A DNA stretch of 47,505 bases. Origin: Sphingomonas aerophila. GTDB taxonomy: Bacteria > Pseudomonadota > Alphaproteobacteria > Sphingomonadales > Sphingomonadaceae. The notes under the pieces were generated by a model. It had not been told where the DNA came from. It saw nothing but the letters and a program-made list of their open reading frames with translations, and searched no databases. Below are positions 15,982 through 25,108 of the stretch, piece after piece (position 1 is the stretch's first letter; each line of letters starts with the position of its first letter). Location of the stretch: NCBI RefSeq assembly GCF_014199305.1, contig NZ_JACIJK010000016.1:1-47505 (forward strand), given 5' to 3'. The position numbers and the translations under genes were made by a program.

Positions 15982-16165
15982 AAAGGTGCCTTTCGGGAAA
16001 GCGGAATGTATCGCTGGGCGCAGCTCTTGCCGGGTCGGCACGGTTGCCACAGTCACTGAGCGCGTGAGAAACACTGGAGTTCCGTAGCCATCAACCAGTG
16101 TCGATTCAGACACTTGGGTGCTCGCGGCCTTGCAGGAGCAGCGCGGGACGTCTCGCGACCCAGCG

Positions 16166-16552
16166 TCAGTGCTCAATCTGATGCGGCTTGCCGTTGTCGT
16201 CGACCGCTACGTAAGTGAACAGGCCATTGGTGACTTTATGGGGCTCGGCCCCGCTACGGTTTCGTGCCCATACCGCGACACGAACCTTGACCGAGGTTTG
16301 GCCCTGCTCCTCCAGCTCGCAGAAAACTGAGACGTCGTCACCGACCCGGACGGGTTCGAGAAATTCAACCCCGTCGATCCGAACGGTGACGACGCGCAGG
16401 CCCGAATGGCTGACAGCAAATGTGGCACCGGCCAGGTCCATTTGCGACAGAGTCCAGCCTCCGAAGATGTCACCGCTCGCATTGGCGTCGCGGGGCATCG
16501 CCACCGTACGTAGATGGGCACCCCCAGGCGTCTGTGGAAATTCATCGGCCAT
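16166..16552 (-). CDS. Acyl-CoA thioesterase, YciA-type hotdog fold
   Basis: 128 residues from MADEFPQTPG at 16552, with GGAAGAG upstream. The signature RTVAMPRDANASGDIFGGW followed by LSQMDLAG is the catalytic Asn/Asp helix region of the YciA/BFIT acyl-CoA hydrolases. The rest is a hotdog beta sheet (VVTVRIDGVEFLEPVRVGD, SVKVRVAVWARN, NGLFTYVAVDDNGKP). It would hydrolyse acyl-CoA to free acid and CoA in the cytoplasm, probably as a hexamer. Preferred chain length is not readable. Monocistronic in appearance. Confidence 0.9.
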   Translation of the reverse strand: MADEFPQTPGGAHLRTVAMPRDANASGDIFGGWTLSQMDLAGATFAVSHSGLRVVTVRIDGVEFLEPVRVGDDVSVFCELEEQGQTSVKVRVAVWARNRSGAEPHKVTNGLFTYVAVDDNGKPHQIEH

Positions 16553-16655
16553 CAAGCTCTTCCGAAAGGATCGCTGGCGCCCCACGATTGTGGTACAAGA
16601 AACTGGCTCGCAAGCGGGGAAAGTCGGCCGTTGCTGACTACCCTGAATGATGAGT

Positions 16656-16693
16656 CTGCCGGAGGAGGGCAGCCAGCGACCTACCTCCGGCAG
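16656..16693 (-). terminator. Hairpin after the Ser/Gly-rich protein gene
   Basis: 10-bp arms (16656-16665 / 16684-16693) with an 18-base loop, beginning 14 bases after the stop of the gene at 16707. Confidence 0.55.
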
Positions 16694-16706
16694 GATCACG
16701 CCTGGG

Positions 16707-17048
16707 TTATTGCTGGCTACCGGTGCCGCCGGCGCCGCCCGAGGTTCCGGTACTACCCGAATTTACGGAGCTGTCGGACATGCCCGACGAGCTGGACGAT
16801 CCGCCGCTGGTCCTGCTTGCGCCACGTGACCGGGTGGCCGACTTGCCGTGGCTTTTCCTGGAGTGGGCGCTCGCCCCCGATCGCCGGCTGCTTGTCGCGC
16901 TCGCGCCGGATCCACCCGACCCACTGCTCATGCCGGTTGAGGATCCCGACTGTCCGCCAGATGACGTGCCACCGCTCGTTTGCGCCAGGGCACCCGCACT
17001 CAGTCCAAGAACTGCAGCTGAAGCCAGCATCAGTTTCACGATCTTCAT
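16707..17048 (-). CDS. Exported Ser/Gly-rich low-complexity protein
   Basis: 113 residues. Of two in-frame ATGs, the one at 17048 has AAGGA at proper spacing (the one at 17054 abuts it). Residues 1-24 are a clear signal peptide (LMLASAAVLGLSAGALAQ). The mature part is almost only Ser, Gly, Thr and Ala, with a basic Ser/Arg/Lys/His middle (about 50-80), so it is probably disordered. Function unknown. A similar-length frame on the opposite strand lacks any signal or ribosome site and is taken as the shadow. Small exported proteins like this are common in sphingomonads. Confidence 0.65.
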   Translation of the reverse strand: MKIVKLMLASAAVLGLSAGALAQTSGGTSSGGQSGSSTGMSSGSGGSGASATSSRRSGASAHSRKSHGKSATRSRGASRTSGGSSSSSGMSDSSVNSGSTGTSGGAGGTGSQQ

Positions 17049-17228
17049 GATCATTTCCTTCGCTTGTCTTTGAACAGAACGCCTCGCAGAAGGTTTAAGG
17101 CTTCGCTGCCGTGGTTCTTATTGCTCTAACTTACATTTAGTTCCTGCCCGCATGAATCATGTCACAAGTTAAGGCGCAGGTTGCGGCAGGGGATTACTGG
17201 TAGTGTTTAGACACAAGGACGAACGATC

Positions 17229-17939
17229 ATGATTATCCCAGTTCGCGCCTTGATGAGCGCCGCGTGTTTTGCCTTTGCAGCGCCTGCATACGCACAGGAC
17301 ATCTCTACCGGTACGGCGCAGGAGGGCTCAACGACGGATCGCGCCCCGTCTGACGGCAGCGGCCTGTACGTTGCTGTTGGTGGCGGACTGGTCTTGAGCG
17401 AGCGGCTTCGCACGAACGCAGGCGTCTCGGCCAAGCTCGATGACGGCTTTCTGGGTTTGGCAGCAATCGGCGGTCGGGTCGGGCCATTCCGTGCTGAGCT
17501 TGAGGGAAGCTACCGTCGCGCCTCGGTCGACAGTGCCACTGGTTTCGGACTTCGTGCCCTCGGCACAGGCCGAGTGTCGGCGCTTAGCGGGATGGGCAAT
17601 CTGTATCTTGAACCATCTCTCGGCCTCGGTGCGATACGTCCTTACTTTGGTGGCGGAGTGGGCGCGTCTCGTTTCCGAGCACGCGACGTCGGCGCGGTAG
17701 GCCTCCCTGTGAGCGCCCTTCCGCGGAGCCTTGGTACCGTTTCAGGCAGCAAAACCGTCTTTGCCTATCAGGCGATGGCGGGGCTGAGCGGTCCGGTAAC
17801 GGATCGGGTGACAGCCTCCTTTGGCTACCGCTATTTCGCGACCCCGAGCGCTGATCTGAGTGCGCCGCTAGTCGGATCAGTTCGCGTGCGCGGGCTGCGG
17901 TCGCACGGCATCGAAGCCGGCCTGCGTTTCGGCTTCTAA
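17229..17939 (+). CDS. Outer-membrane beta-barrel protein
   Basis: 236 residues. The signal peptide (about 1-22) ends AYA-QD. The mature chain alternates strands and turns with repeated Gly/aromatic patterns: GSGLYVAVGGGLVLSE, GPFRAELEGSYRRASVD, RPYFGGGVGASRFRAR, TASFGYRYFAT. It ends in GLRFGF, the terminal Phe needed for BAM insertion. This is an 8-strand OmpA/OmpW or P44/Msp2-type small barrel; no peptidoglycan-binding domain follows. Probably a structural or adaptation porin-like protein. It is divergent from the Ser/Gly-rich exported protein across 180 bp. Confidence 0.85.
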   Translation: MIIPVRALMSAACFAFAAPAYAQDISTGTAQEGSTTDRAPSDGSGLYVAVGGGLVLSERLRTNAGVSAKLDDGFLGLAAIGGRVGPFRAELEGSYRRASVDSATGFGLRALGTGRVSALSGMGNLYLEPSLGLGAIRPYFGGGVGASRFRARDVGAVGLPVSALPRSLGTVSGSKTVFAYQAMAGLSGPVTDRVTASFGYRYFATPSADLSAPLVGSVRVRGLRSHGIEAGLRFGF

Positions 17940-17964
17940 AAGCGCCAGGCCTCTCGCGTCACAT

Positions 17965-17980
17965 GCCGGCGTCAGCCGGC
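17965..17980 (+). terminator. Short palindrome after the barrel gene
   Basis: gccggc-gtca-gccggc, 25 bases after the stop codon. Only a 6-bp stem, so a weak terminator candidate. Confidence 0.35.
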
Positions 17981-18962
17981 TAGCTCGTTGGGGCACGACT
18001 GTGTCGCCAATGTCCTAAGTTCTGCAACAGCGGTTGAACGAACCCGCTTGCCTCGTTGAGATGTATTGCAATTATGTGTTGCTCTAAGGCTCGCTTTCGA
18101 AGCACCTCCGCCACACGCAGATCAAGTACAGGTAGGGTCAAACGGACGTTTGCTGAACACGAAAAGGGAGAAATGGCTGGGTAATTGCCCGTCCGCTCCT
18201 GGCAGCAATATTGGTAAGCAGCCGCTCGGTTAAATGGCGGGGCAGAGAGCCAGAGGGGCGCATCCTTGATGAAGGGGGTGACCGCTCAGCTAAACAGCAT
18301 CGATGTGACAAGGCGAGGGGCCGGCTGACAACGTTCGACGTGCTCATGCTCCGCTTTGCGAACGACAATCACCACTGACGACACGAGCTCCTTCTGGAGG
18401 AAGGTAGGATGCTAGCCGATCCGGCGCTACTGGATGCGGAAGCACACTTACGACGAGTGGAGTAACGGCACTAATTGTGGTCGCTGGGGCCATGCTGGGC
18501 TAGTCCGCTCCCCCCTCAACTAGGGTCAGGACTCATTGAGACAACTGTCGCGATCTGACTCAGGCTCCGCGAGGAGATCGGGATGAGCGACTTTTTGACT
18601 GACGGACGAGAAGGTGGCGCGCCGGGGGGGGGGGGGGCTGGCCCAGTGGCGTGCACGTCGGCTGCGATCTTCTGCGGCCTCCCTGCTTTCCGATATGGAC
18701 AGCCTGACCGCCCCTTCCCCGGTCACGTGAGAATTTGAGTGCGGAACTAGCTGTCAGGCGTGCGCGGGCGGGAAATGCGCCTGCCCTACCCTGCGCCGCT
18801 TACCAGCCCACGCAGTTGCCTTGACGGAGCCGTCGCAGTTTACGCCTCGTCCGCCAACAAGAGCAGCAGCATACTCGCATTGCTGTGCGGCTTGGTCGTT
18901 TCCCGAACCTGGCTAAAACAGCTGCTTGCGAAGCTTGGTATGTTCACCGCCGCCACCGTCCC
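17981..18962. other. About 1 kb without a recognisable gene
   Basis: Short frames exist (for example 18138-18368 minus, 18526-18726 minus, 18760-18975 plus), but none has a ribosome site plus a recognisable protein, and base composition is lower in GC and patchier than in neighbouring genes. The stretch contains a run of 14 G at 18624-18637. It may be decayed sequence at the left edge of the glycan cluster. I see no transposase motif or paired inverted repeats. Confidence 0.5.
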
Positions 18963-19940
18963 TCATTTGGAATGATGGTACCTCGCGTACCACTCCACGA
19001 ACTTGGGAATACCGACCTCGATTGACGTTGTTGGAGCGTAGCTGTGCTCGGCCGCGATGGCCGAGATATCTGCATAAGTCGCGGGCACATCGCCAGGCTG
19101 CATGGGTTCGAGCCTGCGTATTGCCTTCTTACCGACAGCGTGCTCCAGAATGTCGATCACCCGCAGTAGCTGTTCAGGCCGACTATTGCCTATGTTGTAA
19201 ACGCGGTGCGGCGGGTCCCTGCCGTTATCCATTGCAGGCGAGTCCGTAACGGCGACGATGCCCGAAACAATATCGTCAATATACGTAAAGTCGCGCTGCA
19301 TGTCTCCATTGTTAAACAAGAGAATGGGCTGGCCACGAAGGATTGCCTCAGTGAAGAGCCAGAGCGCCATATCAGGCCGACCCCATGGGCCGTAGACAGT
19401 GAACAGCCGGAGACCAGTCAAGGGTAATCGATAAAGATGAGCGTACACGTTACCTATCAGTTCATCAGCCTTCTTGGTCGCAGCATAGAGCGAAACAGGG
19501 CTGTCGACGCGATCATGTTCTGAGAAGGGCTGCTTGACGTTTCCGCCGTAAACCGAGCTCGACGAAGCATAACTCATTGACTGCAAACCGCTCAGCCGCC
19601 GTGCGTATTCGAGCATATTAACCTGCCCGACCAGATTGGATTGCACGTAGGCTTGAGGGTTCGTCAAAGAATAGCGCACCCCTGCTTGTGCTGCGAGGTG
19701 GATTATATGCGTGACCGGGTGCCGGGCGAGTGACGCGTCGAGTGCGGCAGCGTCCGCAATATCGACGTTTGCGAAGGTGAATTCCGGATGCGTAAGCGCG
19801 GCCAACCGATCGCGCTTAAGCTGTACAGGGTAGTAATCGTTAAGATTGTCGATTCCGACCACGTGCTCGCCGCGGTCGAGCAAACGCTTAACTACCGCGG
19901 ACCCGATAAAGCCGGCCGCGCCGGTGACCAGATACATCAT
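18963..19940 (-). CDS. NAD-dependent nucleotide-sugar epimerase (UDP-glucuronate 4-epimerase type)
   Basis: 325 residues from MMYLVTGAAGFIG at 19940; an upstream GTG/ATG option would add 17 residues ahead of the conserved beta strand. The Rossmann motif is GAAGFIGS, the SSSSVYG block holds the catalytic Ser/Thr region, and YAATKKADE gives the YxxxK pair. GIDNLNDYYPVQLKRDRLAA is typical of UDP-glucuronate epimerases (CapI/WbnF type). It should interconvert UDP-GlcA and UDP-GalA, supplying an acidic sugar for a surface glycan. It lies 320 bp downstream of the methyltransferase and probably has its own promoter. Confidence 0.9.
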   Translation of the reverse strand: MMYLVTGAAGFIGSAVVKRLLDRGEHVVGIDNLNDYYPVQLKRDRLAALTHPEFTFANVDIADAAALDASLARHPVTHIIHLAAQAGVRYSLTNPQAYVQSNLVGQVNMLEYARRLSGLQSMSYASSSSVYGGNVKQPFSEHDRVDSPVSLYAATKKADELIGNVYAHLYRLPLTGLRLFTVYGPWGRPDMALWLFTEAILRGQPILLFNNGDMQRDFTYIDDIVSGIVAVTDSPAMDNGRDPPHRVYNIGNSRPEQLLRVIDILEHAVGKKAIRRLEPMQPGDVPATYADISAIAAEHSYAPTTSIEVGIPKFVEWYARYHHSK

Positions 19941-20260
19941 AATTGACGCCCCCTTGCCGCCATGGTGCTCACACTCGCAGCCGAGATTCAATTCAGCAAG
20001 TTCGAAGCATCGTCGAAGGATCGAAAATTGAGGGCGTCATTTATTTCAGCGAGGAAGCTACTACGCGATGCTCTGTTACGTAGCCTTTTCGCGAGGAAAG
20101 AACTCATGTATCCGATTTCACGGTGTGATGGTGTGACCATTTCTACGCTTGCCAGAAGTCGAGGCCGACAATCGCAGGTGGCAACGAGCGATCTGGAATG
20201 CCGAGTTCGTCCCCGTCAGCTTACGCACCGCCACGGTATGCATTGCGTCCTTCCGGACCG
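19941..20260 (-). other. 320-bp gap upstream of the epimerase gene
   Basis: No convincing frame on either strand. GC is lower than in the genes. It probably holds the promoter and leader of the epimerase gene, but no clear -35/-10 pair could be assigned. Confidence 0.4.
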
Positions 20261-20977
20261 TCAGCGGCGGTCCGCGCGCATGATCCCTGGGTTGCCGGCG
20301 AACCGGGTCACACCCATGGCACGCCCGACCCGTTCAATAGCGCGAAGCGGCGCAGCGCCTTTGCCTGCCCGGTGGAGCGCCATAGGCAGTAAGAATTCCC
20401 GGTCCACAGAGGTCACTAGAAAGCTACTTGCCGCAAAGGCCTGACGAAGTGTCGACGATCGGAAACTTCGATAGACGCGGGTGTCGCCCTCGATCCTTTT
20501 CTTCAAACCGAACGTCGCAAGCGACAGCATGTTCGAGCTTGCGAGTTCGGGGTAATCGATCACTACGCTGCGCGATGCGACCCGGCAAAGTTCGCCAAGG
20601 AAATTTTGCCAGTCCTCGACGTGCGCCATAGTGCGGATCGATACGACCGTGTCGAATGAGCGGTCCTCGAACGGAAGGCGGTCCAGCGGGCCGGTCGCGA
20701 AAGTGACCCCGGCGTTTCGCTTGTCCTGACTAAGCCGCGCGGCGCATTCCGGGGCGCTCCCCAGAACAGTAACCTGATGGCCGCAAGCTGCGAGCGGCCC
20801 ACTTAACTGCCCATGCCCGCCGCCAACGTCCAAGATTGTGACAGGCCCTTGGTCCGCAAGTGCCTGCATCACAAGTTCTTCCTGCCGGGCTAAAAACATG
20901 CTGCCAGCGTTGCCCGCAAAGCGGCGCGCATAAGCATCGCTTGATGTTTCAATATCAGGCGCCGTATCGAGGTTCAT
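20261..20977 (-). CDS. Class I SAM-dependent methyltransferase
   Basis: 238 residues from the ATG at 20977, sharing ATGA with the stop of the upstream SDR gene. The SAM motif I is ILDVGGGHGQLSGPL; later blocks are FATGPLDRLPFEDRSFDTVV (motif II/III, the Methyltransf_11 pattern) and a core strand RSVVIDYPE. The C-terminal part (RVYRSFRSSTLRQAF) likely shapes the acceptor pocket. As the last gene of a glycan/glycolipid operon it may O- or N-methylate a sugar or a lipid headgroup; the acceptor is not readable. Confidence 0.85.
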   Translation of the reverse strand: MNLDTAPDIETSSDAYARRFAGNAGSMFLARQEELVMQALADQGPVTILDVGGGHGQLSGPLAACGHQVTVLGSAPECAARLSQDKRNAGVTFATGPLDRLPFEDRSFDTVVSIRTMAHVEDWQNFLGELCRVASRSVVIDYPELASSNMLSLATFGLKKRIEGDTRVYRSFRSSTLRQAFAASSFLVTSVDREFLLPMALHRAGKGAAPLRAIERVGRAMGVTRFAGNPGIMRADRR

Positions 20978-21972
20978 CGTAACAACCCCTGTTCGCGGTA
21001 CCACTCGACGGTGCGGCGGAACCCTTCGGCAAGGTCGGTTTGAGGGTCGTAGCCGAGCAGCTCGCGCGCATGGTCGATGGAGAAAGCGCGGTTGTGCTTG
21101 AAAAAGGTCAGTCGCCGCCGGTGTAGCGGCGGCTCCACCCCGATCCGATTGCAGAGCGCCTCACACAGCCGGGCTGCGACGTTCACCGCCGCATAAGGAA
21201 CTTTGATCCGGGGCGGCGGCACGCCGAGCGCCGCCGCGGCAGTTCCGATGTATGCGCGTAACGGCATGTAGTTTGGACCTCCGATGATGAAGGTCTCCCC
21301 ATCAATGCCGGGCGTCGTCATCGCCCGCACAAATCCGTCGGCCAAATCGTCTAGGTAGACCGGGTGGAAGTTGCTGCGTCCGGCGCCAATCTGGACGAAC
21401 ACACCCTTGGCAAGCATCCGAAACAATTTGAGCATGCGGGTGTCGCCTGGCCCATAGATGCCGCACGGTCTTATGATCACAATCTCGGTGGCTGTTCGGC
21501 CGACCTCGGCCCGGCAGAATGCTTCTGCCCGCATCTTGCTTTCCTGGTAGTTGTCGCGCGGATCGAGTGGCGCGTTTTCGTCGGAGGGCGTGAGCTCGAC
21601 GGAGCCATGGACGCCGATGGTGGAGCAGTAGACGAACCGCTCAGCTCCGGCCTTCTGCGCCGCTCGGAGCAGGCGTTCCGTGCCGTGCAGGTTGACTTCA
21701 AGGAACGCCTCGGCTGGGCCGTCGTTGCGGTACATGGCCGCGATATGCATGACCCCCGCTGCACCCTCCGTCAAACGTGCAAGCGCTTGCTCGTCGGACA
21801 GGTTGCCGATCACCGTCTCGGCATGGGGCAGCGAATCCCAGGCGTCGTCACGCACGCGAAACAGCGCGCGAACGCGAAACCCGTCGGCCAGCAGGCGCCG
21901 TGCCAGCACGCCGCCGAGGGCGCCGCTCACCCCCGTAATCGCGACCAGGGCGGGCGGTTGCAGCCTATTCAT
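20974..21972 (-). CDS. Extended SDR, NAD(P)-dependent epimerase/dehydratase family
   Basis: 332 residues from MNRLQPPALVAITGVSGALG at 21972, overlapping the upstream FAD gene by 8 bp. The nucleotide-binding loop GVSGALGGVLARRLL and the active-site NYQESKMRAE (Tyr-x-x-x-Lys) are present, with a FVYCSTIGVHGS strand. The DENAPLDPRDNYQESK layout matches 3-beta-HSD/dihydroflavonol-reductase-like SDRs more than UDP-galactose epimerases. The substrate is probably a nucleotide sugar or a lipid-linked intermediate. It is translationally coupled both up- and downstream. Confidence 0.88.
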   Translation of the reverse strand: MNRLQPPALVAITGVSGALGGVLARRLLADGFRVRALFRVRDDAWDSLPHAETVIGNLSDEQALARLTEGAAGVMHIAAMYRNDGPAEAFLEVNLHGTERLLRAAQKAGAERFVYCSTIGVHGSVELTPSDENAPLDPRDNYQESKMRAEAFCRAEVGRTATEIVIIRPCGIYGPGDTRMLKLFRMLAKGVFVQIGAGRSNFHPVYLDDLADGFVRAMTTPGIDGETFIIGGPNYMPLRAYIGTAAAALGVPPPRIKVPYAAVNVAARLCEALCNRIGVEPPLHRRRLTFFKHNRAFSIDHARELLGYDPQTDLAEGFRRTVEWYREQGLLR

Positions 21973-23140
21973 CGACTTGGTCCCTTTGACGCGAAGGTTT
22001 GAAGAGAGCGCGGTTGACTGCCTCACCAGCGAGCGCGTGCGCGGTAGTGAGTTTGGTGCCGAGCAGCGTCCACAGGCCGCGCGGCCCGCCATGATCGCCA
22101 TGGTGCAAGACCAGATCATGCGCGCGTAATGTTTTACCACCCCCGTCCACGTCGGGCAGCAGCCCGGCCCAAGTCTCGAGAATGGAGACACCCTTCAGCC
22201 ATGGCGCTGCGGCGCAAAGGTCTTTCAAAAAGGCCTCGACCAGCGTTGGCGGCACAGTCACAACCGCACCACGACCGAGATCGGCCTCGATGGGCGCGTA
22301 GTAGGTCCCGGCGAGGAGTCGGCCGCCTCTATCGCGCAGGAAGTAGCTTCGGCCGCGGCCCGGTACGGGTGACACCGCCACTGCCTGTCCGCTCACTGCG
22401 GGCACATCAAGTAAGAGGTTAAAGGCCAGCGTACGCGCTGACAGCGCTGGAAGGTCGCGGTCGAGCCTCCGCGCAATGGACCGCGACGCCGCGCCGACGC
22501 AGAGCATTACTGTATTCGCGGCATAGCGCGTTTCGCGTTGCGCTCCCCGGACCACAACACCCCGCACTGCGCTCCCTACCAGATCGAGAGCAACCACTTC
22601 TTCATGCTCACGGACGACACCGCCCGCTTGCTCGATGCGGCCAGCTATATTGCGCATCAGCCCGAGCGGATCGTCGACCGCCAGTTCGGGCCAGACCGCG
22701 CCACCGACAAGGCCGGCCCGCGGAATTGGGTAGCCGCCCGCAACCTCGGCGGGCGTGACGAGGTGCGCCTTTCGTCCGAGCGTGACGAGCCCCGTGACCC
22801 TCGCCATCGCCCGCTCTAGCAAAAAGGCAGTTCGGAACAGTGAACGCGAACGAAAAGCGCCGCGGTACAGCGGCATGACACAGTCGATGGAACGGGTGTA
22901 GGCGGCGAACTCGCGCGCGAACCAGAGTTGCTCGCGTCGCGACCGGTGCCAGCGCCGCACGTCCAGCGATTGAAGGTAGCGGAGGCCGCCATGGACAATG
23001 CCCAGACTGGCATTGCTTGCGCCGCTCCCGAGAGCGTTACGTTCGAGCAGCAGCGGCCGACCGCCATGCCGGGCGATCTCCCATGCTACCATAAGACCTT
23101 GGATGCCGCCGCCAACGACGACGGCGTCAAACTCAGCCAT
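21965..23140 (-). CDS. FAD-dependent oxidoreductase, GlpD/DAO-like
   Basis: 391 residues from MAEFDAVVVGGGIQGLM at 23140, with GGAG six bases upstream. The ADP-binding loop is VVGGGIQGLMVAWEIARHGG, and SLGIVHGGLRYLQS closely mirrors the flavin-contact region of glycerol-3-phosphate dehydrogenases (GlpA/GlpD). Later blocks include DDPLGLMRNIAGRI and GLWTLLGTKLTTAHALA, again GlpD-like. The helical C-terminal domain of GlpD is missing, so the chain is shorter. No signal peptide. In an operon of glycosyltransferases it may oxidise a glycerol-phosphate, polyol or sugar moiety. Sixteen bp separate it from the upstream GT2 gene. Confidence 0.87.
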   Translation of the reverse strand: MAEFDAVVVGGGIQGLMVAWEIARHGGRPLLLERNALGSGASNASLGIVHGGLRYLQSLDVRRWHRSRREQLWFAREFAAYTRSIDCVMPLYRGAFRSRSLFRTAFLLERAMARVTGLVTLGRKAHLVTPAEVAGGYPIPRAGLVGGAVWPELAVDDPLGLMRNIAGRIEQAGGVVREHEEVVALDLVGSAVRGVVVRGAQRETRYAANTVMLCVGAASRSIARRLDRDLPALSARTLAFNLLLDVPAVSGQAVAVSPVPGRGRSYFLRDRGGRLLAGTYYAPIEADLGRGAVVTVPPTLVEAFLKDLCAAAPWLKGVSILETWAGLLPDVDGGGKTLRAHDLVLHHGDHGGPRGLWTLLGTKLTTAHALAGEAVNRALFKPSRQRDQVDE

Positions 23141-23156
23141 TCTATTCTCCAAGCGG

Positions 23157-24128
23157 TCAAACGTCGTGTTCGGCCCGCCCAACTATTCGCCGAATTCGGT
23201 AGGTCGAGGTTGCCGGTAACCGCGTGAAAAGGACGACTTCGGCGATCAGCCCAACCGCTGCGACCTGCAGCCCCAGCACAATCAGCAGCACCGCCAGCAG
23301 CAGCGCCGGTCGGTCGCTCAGCGCGACGCCGTTAGCGCGCTGCAGGAGCAATACTATGCCTTGTAGAACGCCGATGAGGGTCAGAAAGATGCCGATTGCC
23401 CCAAACAGCCGGAACGGTTTTTGCAGAAACCGCATCAAGAACCCGACCGAGAGAATATCGAGAGTGTTGCGAGCATATGAACGCAGGTCATGCGACCGAT
23501 AGCCTTGATCGTCAGCCGCCTGCGGAACTCTGACCTGCTCAACCTTGAAGCCGGCATGTTCCGCCAGAACTGGAAGAAAGCCGATCTGCTCCTGTAGCAC
23601 GATTCGGTCGAGTACACCGCGCTTCATCACGCGCACTTGGCAACCGAGGTCGTCAAAACGCGATCCGGTAATCCGAGCCACATTGCGGAACGCGGCACCG
23701 CGGGCACGATTCCCCAACGCGTCACGCCGACGCTCGCGCGACGCTACCACCAGATCGGCATCAGCGAGTTTCTCTACCAATCCCGGCAGCGCACTTGGCA
23801 CGACCTGCAGATATGGTGGCAAGAGTAGGATGTCCTCCGCCGCGGCGAGACGCACGCCTTCTCTCAGGCACGCCGCATTCCCGAACTGGCGCGGCAACTG
23901 GACGATCTTGATCTCGCCGCGAGCAGCGAGTGCGCCAAGCGCGGCAGCGTGGCTTCCTTGGGCAACGACAAAAATAAACTCGATCTCTCGCCTAAGCGGA
24001 GCCAGACCCCTACGATATATATCGAGTAGGGATTGTAAGTTTCCAACCCGCTGCTCGATACAGATAACCACGGACAAGTCGGGCCCAATTGGCGCTGCAC
24101 CAACCACCTGTTCTTGCTGCGAGTTCAT
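23157..24128 (-). CDS. Membrane-tailed GT2 glycosyltransferase, divergent
   Basis: 323 residues; the ATG at 24128 shares ATGA with the stop of the next GT2 gene. The GT-A nucleotide-binding core covers about 1-220, but it departs from its neighbour: the first acidic motif is replaced by VVAQGSHAAALGALAARGE, and the metal-binding DGDLQ position reads LLLPPYLQVVPSALPG. FDDLGCQVRVMKRGVLDRI matches the SGCGLKAFRR segment of DPM1-like enzymes. Two membrane helices follow (about 245-270 and 280-310). Loss of the canonical Asp residues suggests an inactive or regulatory partner of the canonical GT2 encoded just upstream. Confidence 0.8.
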   Translation of the reverse strand: MNSQQEQVVGAAPIGPDLSVVICIEQRVGNLQSLLDIYRRGLAPLRREIEFIFVVAQGSHAAALGALAARGEIKIVQLPRQFGNAACLREGVRLAAAEDILLLPPYLQVVPSALPGLVEKLADADLVVASRERRRDALGNRARGAAFRNVARITGSRFDDLGCQVRVMKRGVLDRIVLQEQIGFLPVLAEHAGFKVEQVRVPQAADDQGYRSHDLRSYARNTLDILSVGFLMRFLQKPFRLFGAIGIFLTLIGVLQGIVLLLQRANGVALSDRPALLLAVLLIVLGLQVAAVGLIAEVVLFTRLPATSTYRIRRIVGRAEHDV

Positions 24129-25108
24129 GATCCGCTTTCCCCTGCTGGAACACGCTTGGCCAGAAGCTTGGCAGCAATCCCTGCGTATTGACCCACACGT
24201 GGTTCCACCACTGATAACATGTAGGTCAGCGCAGCTAGCGCGGCCAAGTGGCCCGCAGCGCTAAGCAGCAGCACGCCGATCGACCAGAGGACCATTGCAT
24301 TCCGAGGACCAGCCTCAACCAGGATGACAATCAGTACTCCGCTCGCAAATAAACTCGCGATCGGCCCAACGAGCCAAGTTTTGGGGCGCCGCGCATAGCG
24401 GAGCAGGAAGTGGATTGATATAATATCGAGTGCGACTTTGTAGATTCGCGAAAAGCCATACTTCGAGACGCCGAACTGGCGCGCATGGTGGCGCACCTGA
24501 ACTTGCGCGACTTGCGCTCCTGCCAATTGGCTTAACGCGGGGATGAAGCGGTGCATCTCACCATGGAATGGCAGGCTTTGAATCAACTCGCGTCGGAAAG
24601 CCTTGAGCGAGCAGCCGCTGTCGCGCACTTGGACGCCTAGCACTTTGTTGATGATGCGGTTTGCGATCTTGGAAATAAAAACGCGTTTTCCTTCGTCTTG
24701 GCGTTTGCGCCGCCAGCCGGCCACCATATCGTTGCCTTGGTCGATCAGCGCGAGCAGTTCCGGGATATCACGCGGATCATTTTGCAGGTCGCCATCCATC
24801 GTGACGATCGCTTGGCCGCGCGCGGTGTGAATGCCCGCTGCCATCGCTGCGGTCTGCCCATAGTTGCGCTGGAACTCGACCACTCGCACTCGGCTGTCGC
24901 GCTCCGTCAATTCTATCGCGCGGCTGAGGGTCGCATCCTTGCTCCCGTCATCTACCAGAATGATCTCGTAGCTGCGGCTTCCCTCCGCGAGAGCATCAGT
25001 GAGGGCGCCATGAAGCAGCGCAACGTTATCTTCCTCGTTGTACAAAGGTACTACGACCGAGAAGTCGGGGGCGGGCCACTTCCTGTTTGCCGGTTGCTCC
25101 ATCTTCAC
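24125..25108 (-). CDS. Polyprenyl-phosphate sugar transferase (GT2, DPM1/ArnC-like)
   Basis: 327 residues from a GTG at 25108 that forms GTGA with the upstream stop; an ATG two codons on is an alternative. It has the complete family signatures: SVVVPLYNEEDNV, IILVDDGSKDAT, VTMDGDLQNDPRD and DSGCSLKAFRRE. Two C-terminal membrane segments (about 240-262 and 272-300) follow. It should transfer a sugar from a nucleotide donor to undecaprenyl phosphate at the inner membrane, making a lipid-linked sugar that a GT-C enzyme such as the gene at 27779 could use in the periplasm. Confidence 0.9.
   Translation of the reverse strand: MKMEQPANRKWPAPDFSVVVPLYNEEDNVALLHGALTDALAEGSRSYEIILVDDGSKDATLSRAIELTERDSRVRVVEFQRNYGQTAAMAAGIHTARGQAIVTMDGDLQNDPRDIPELLALIDQGNDMVAGWRRKRQDEGKRVFISKIANRIINKVLGVQVRDSGCSLKAFRRELIQSLPFHGEMHRFIPALSQLAGAQVAQVQVRHHARQFGVSKYGFSRIYKVALDIISIHFLLRYARRPKTWLVGPIASLFASGVLIVILVEAGPRNAMVLWSIGVLLLSAAGHLAALAALTYMLSVVEPRVGQYAGIAAKLLAKRVPAGESGS

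Noticed and set aside
16723..17073. Forward Pro/Asp/Leu-rich frame opposite the Ser/Gly-rich exported protein
   Set aside because: No signal peptide or ribosome site; the minus-strand reading has both.
18400..18465. 18-codon frame with a G-rich ribosome-like site in the gene-free stretch
   Set aside because: Too short, no membrane or leader-peptide features and no gene directly downstream.
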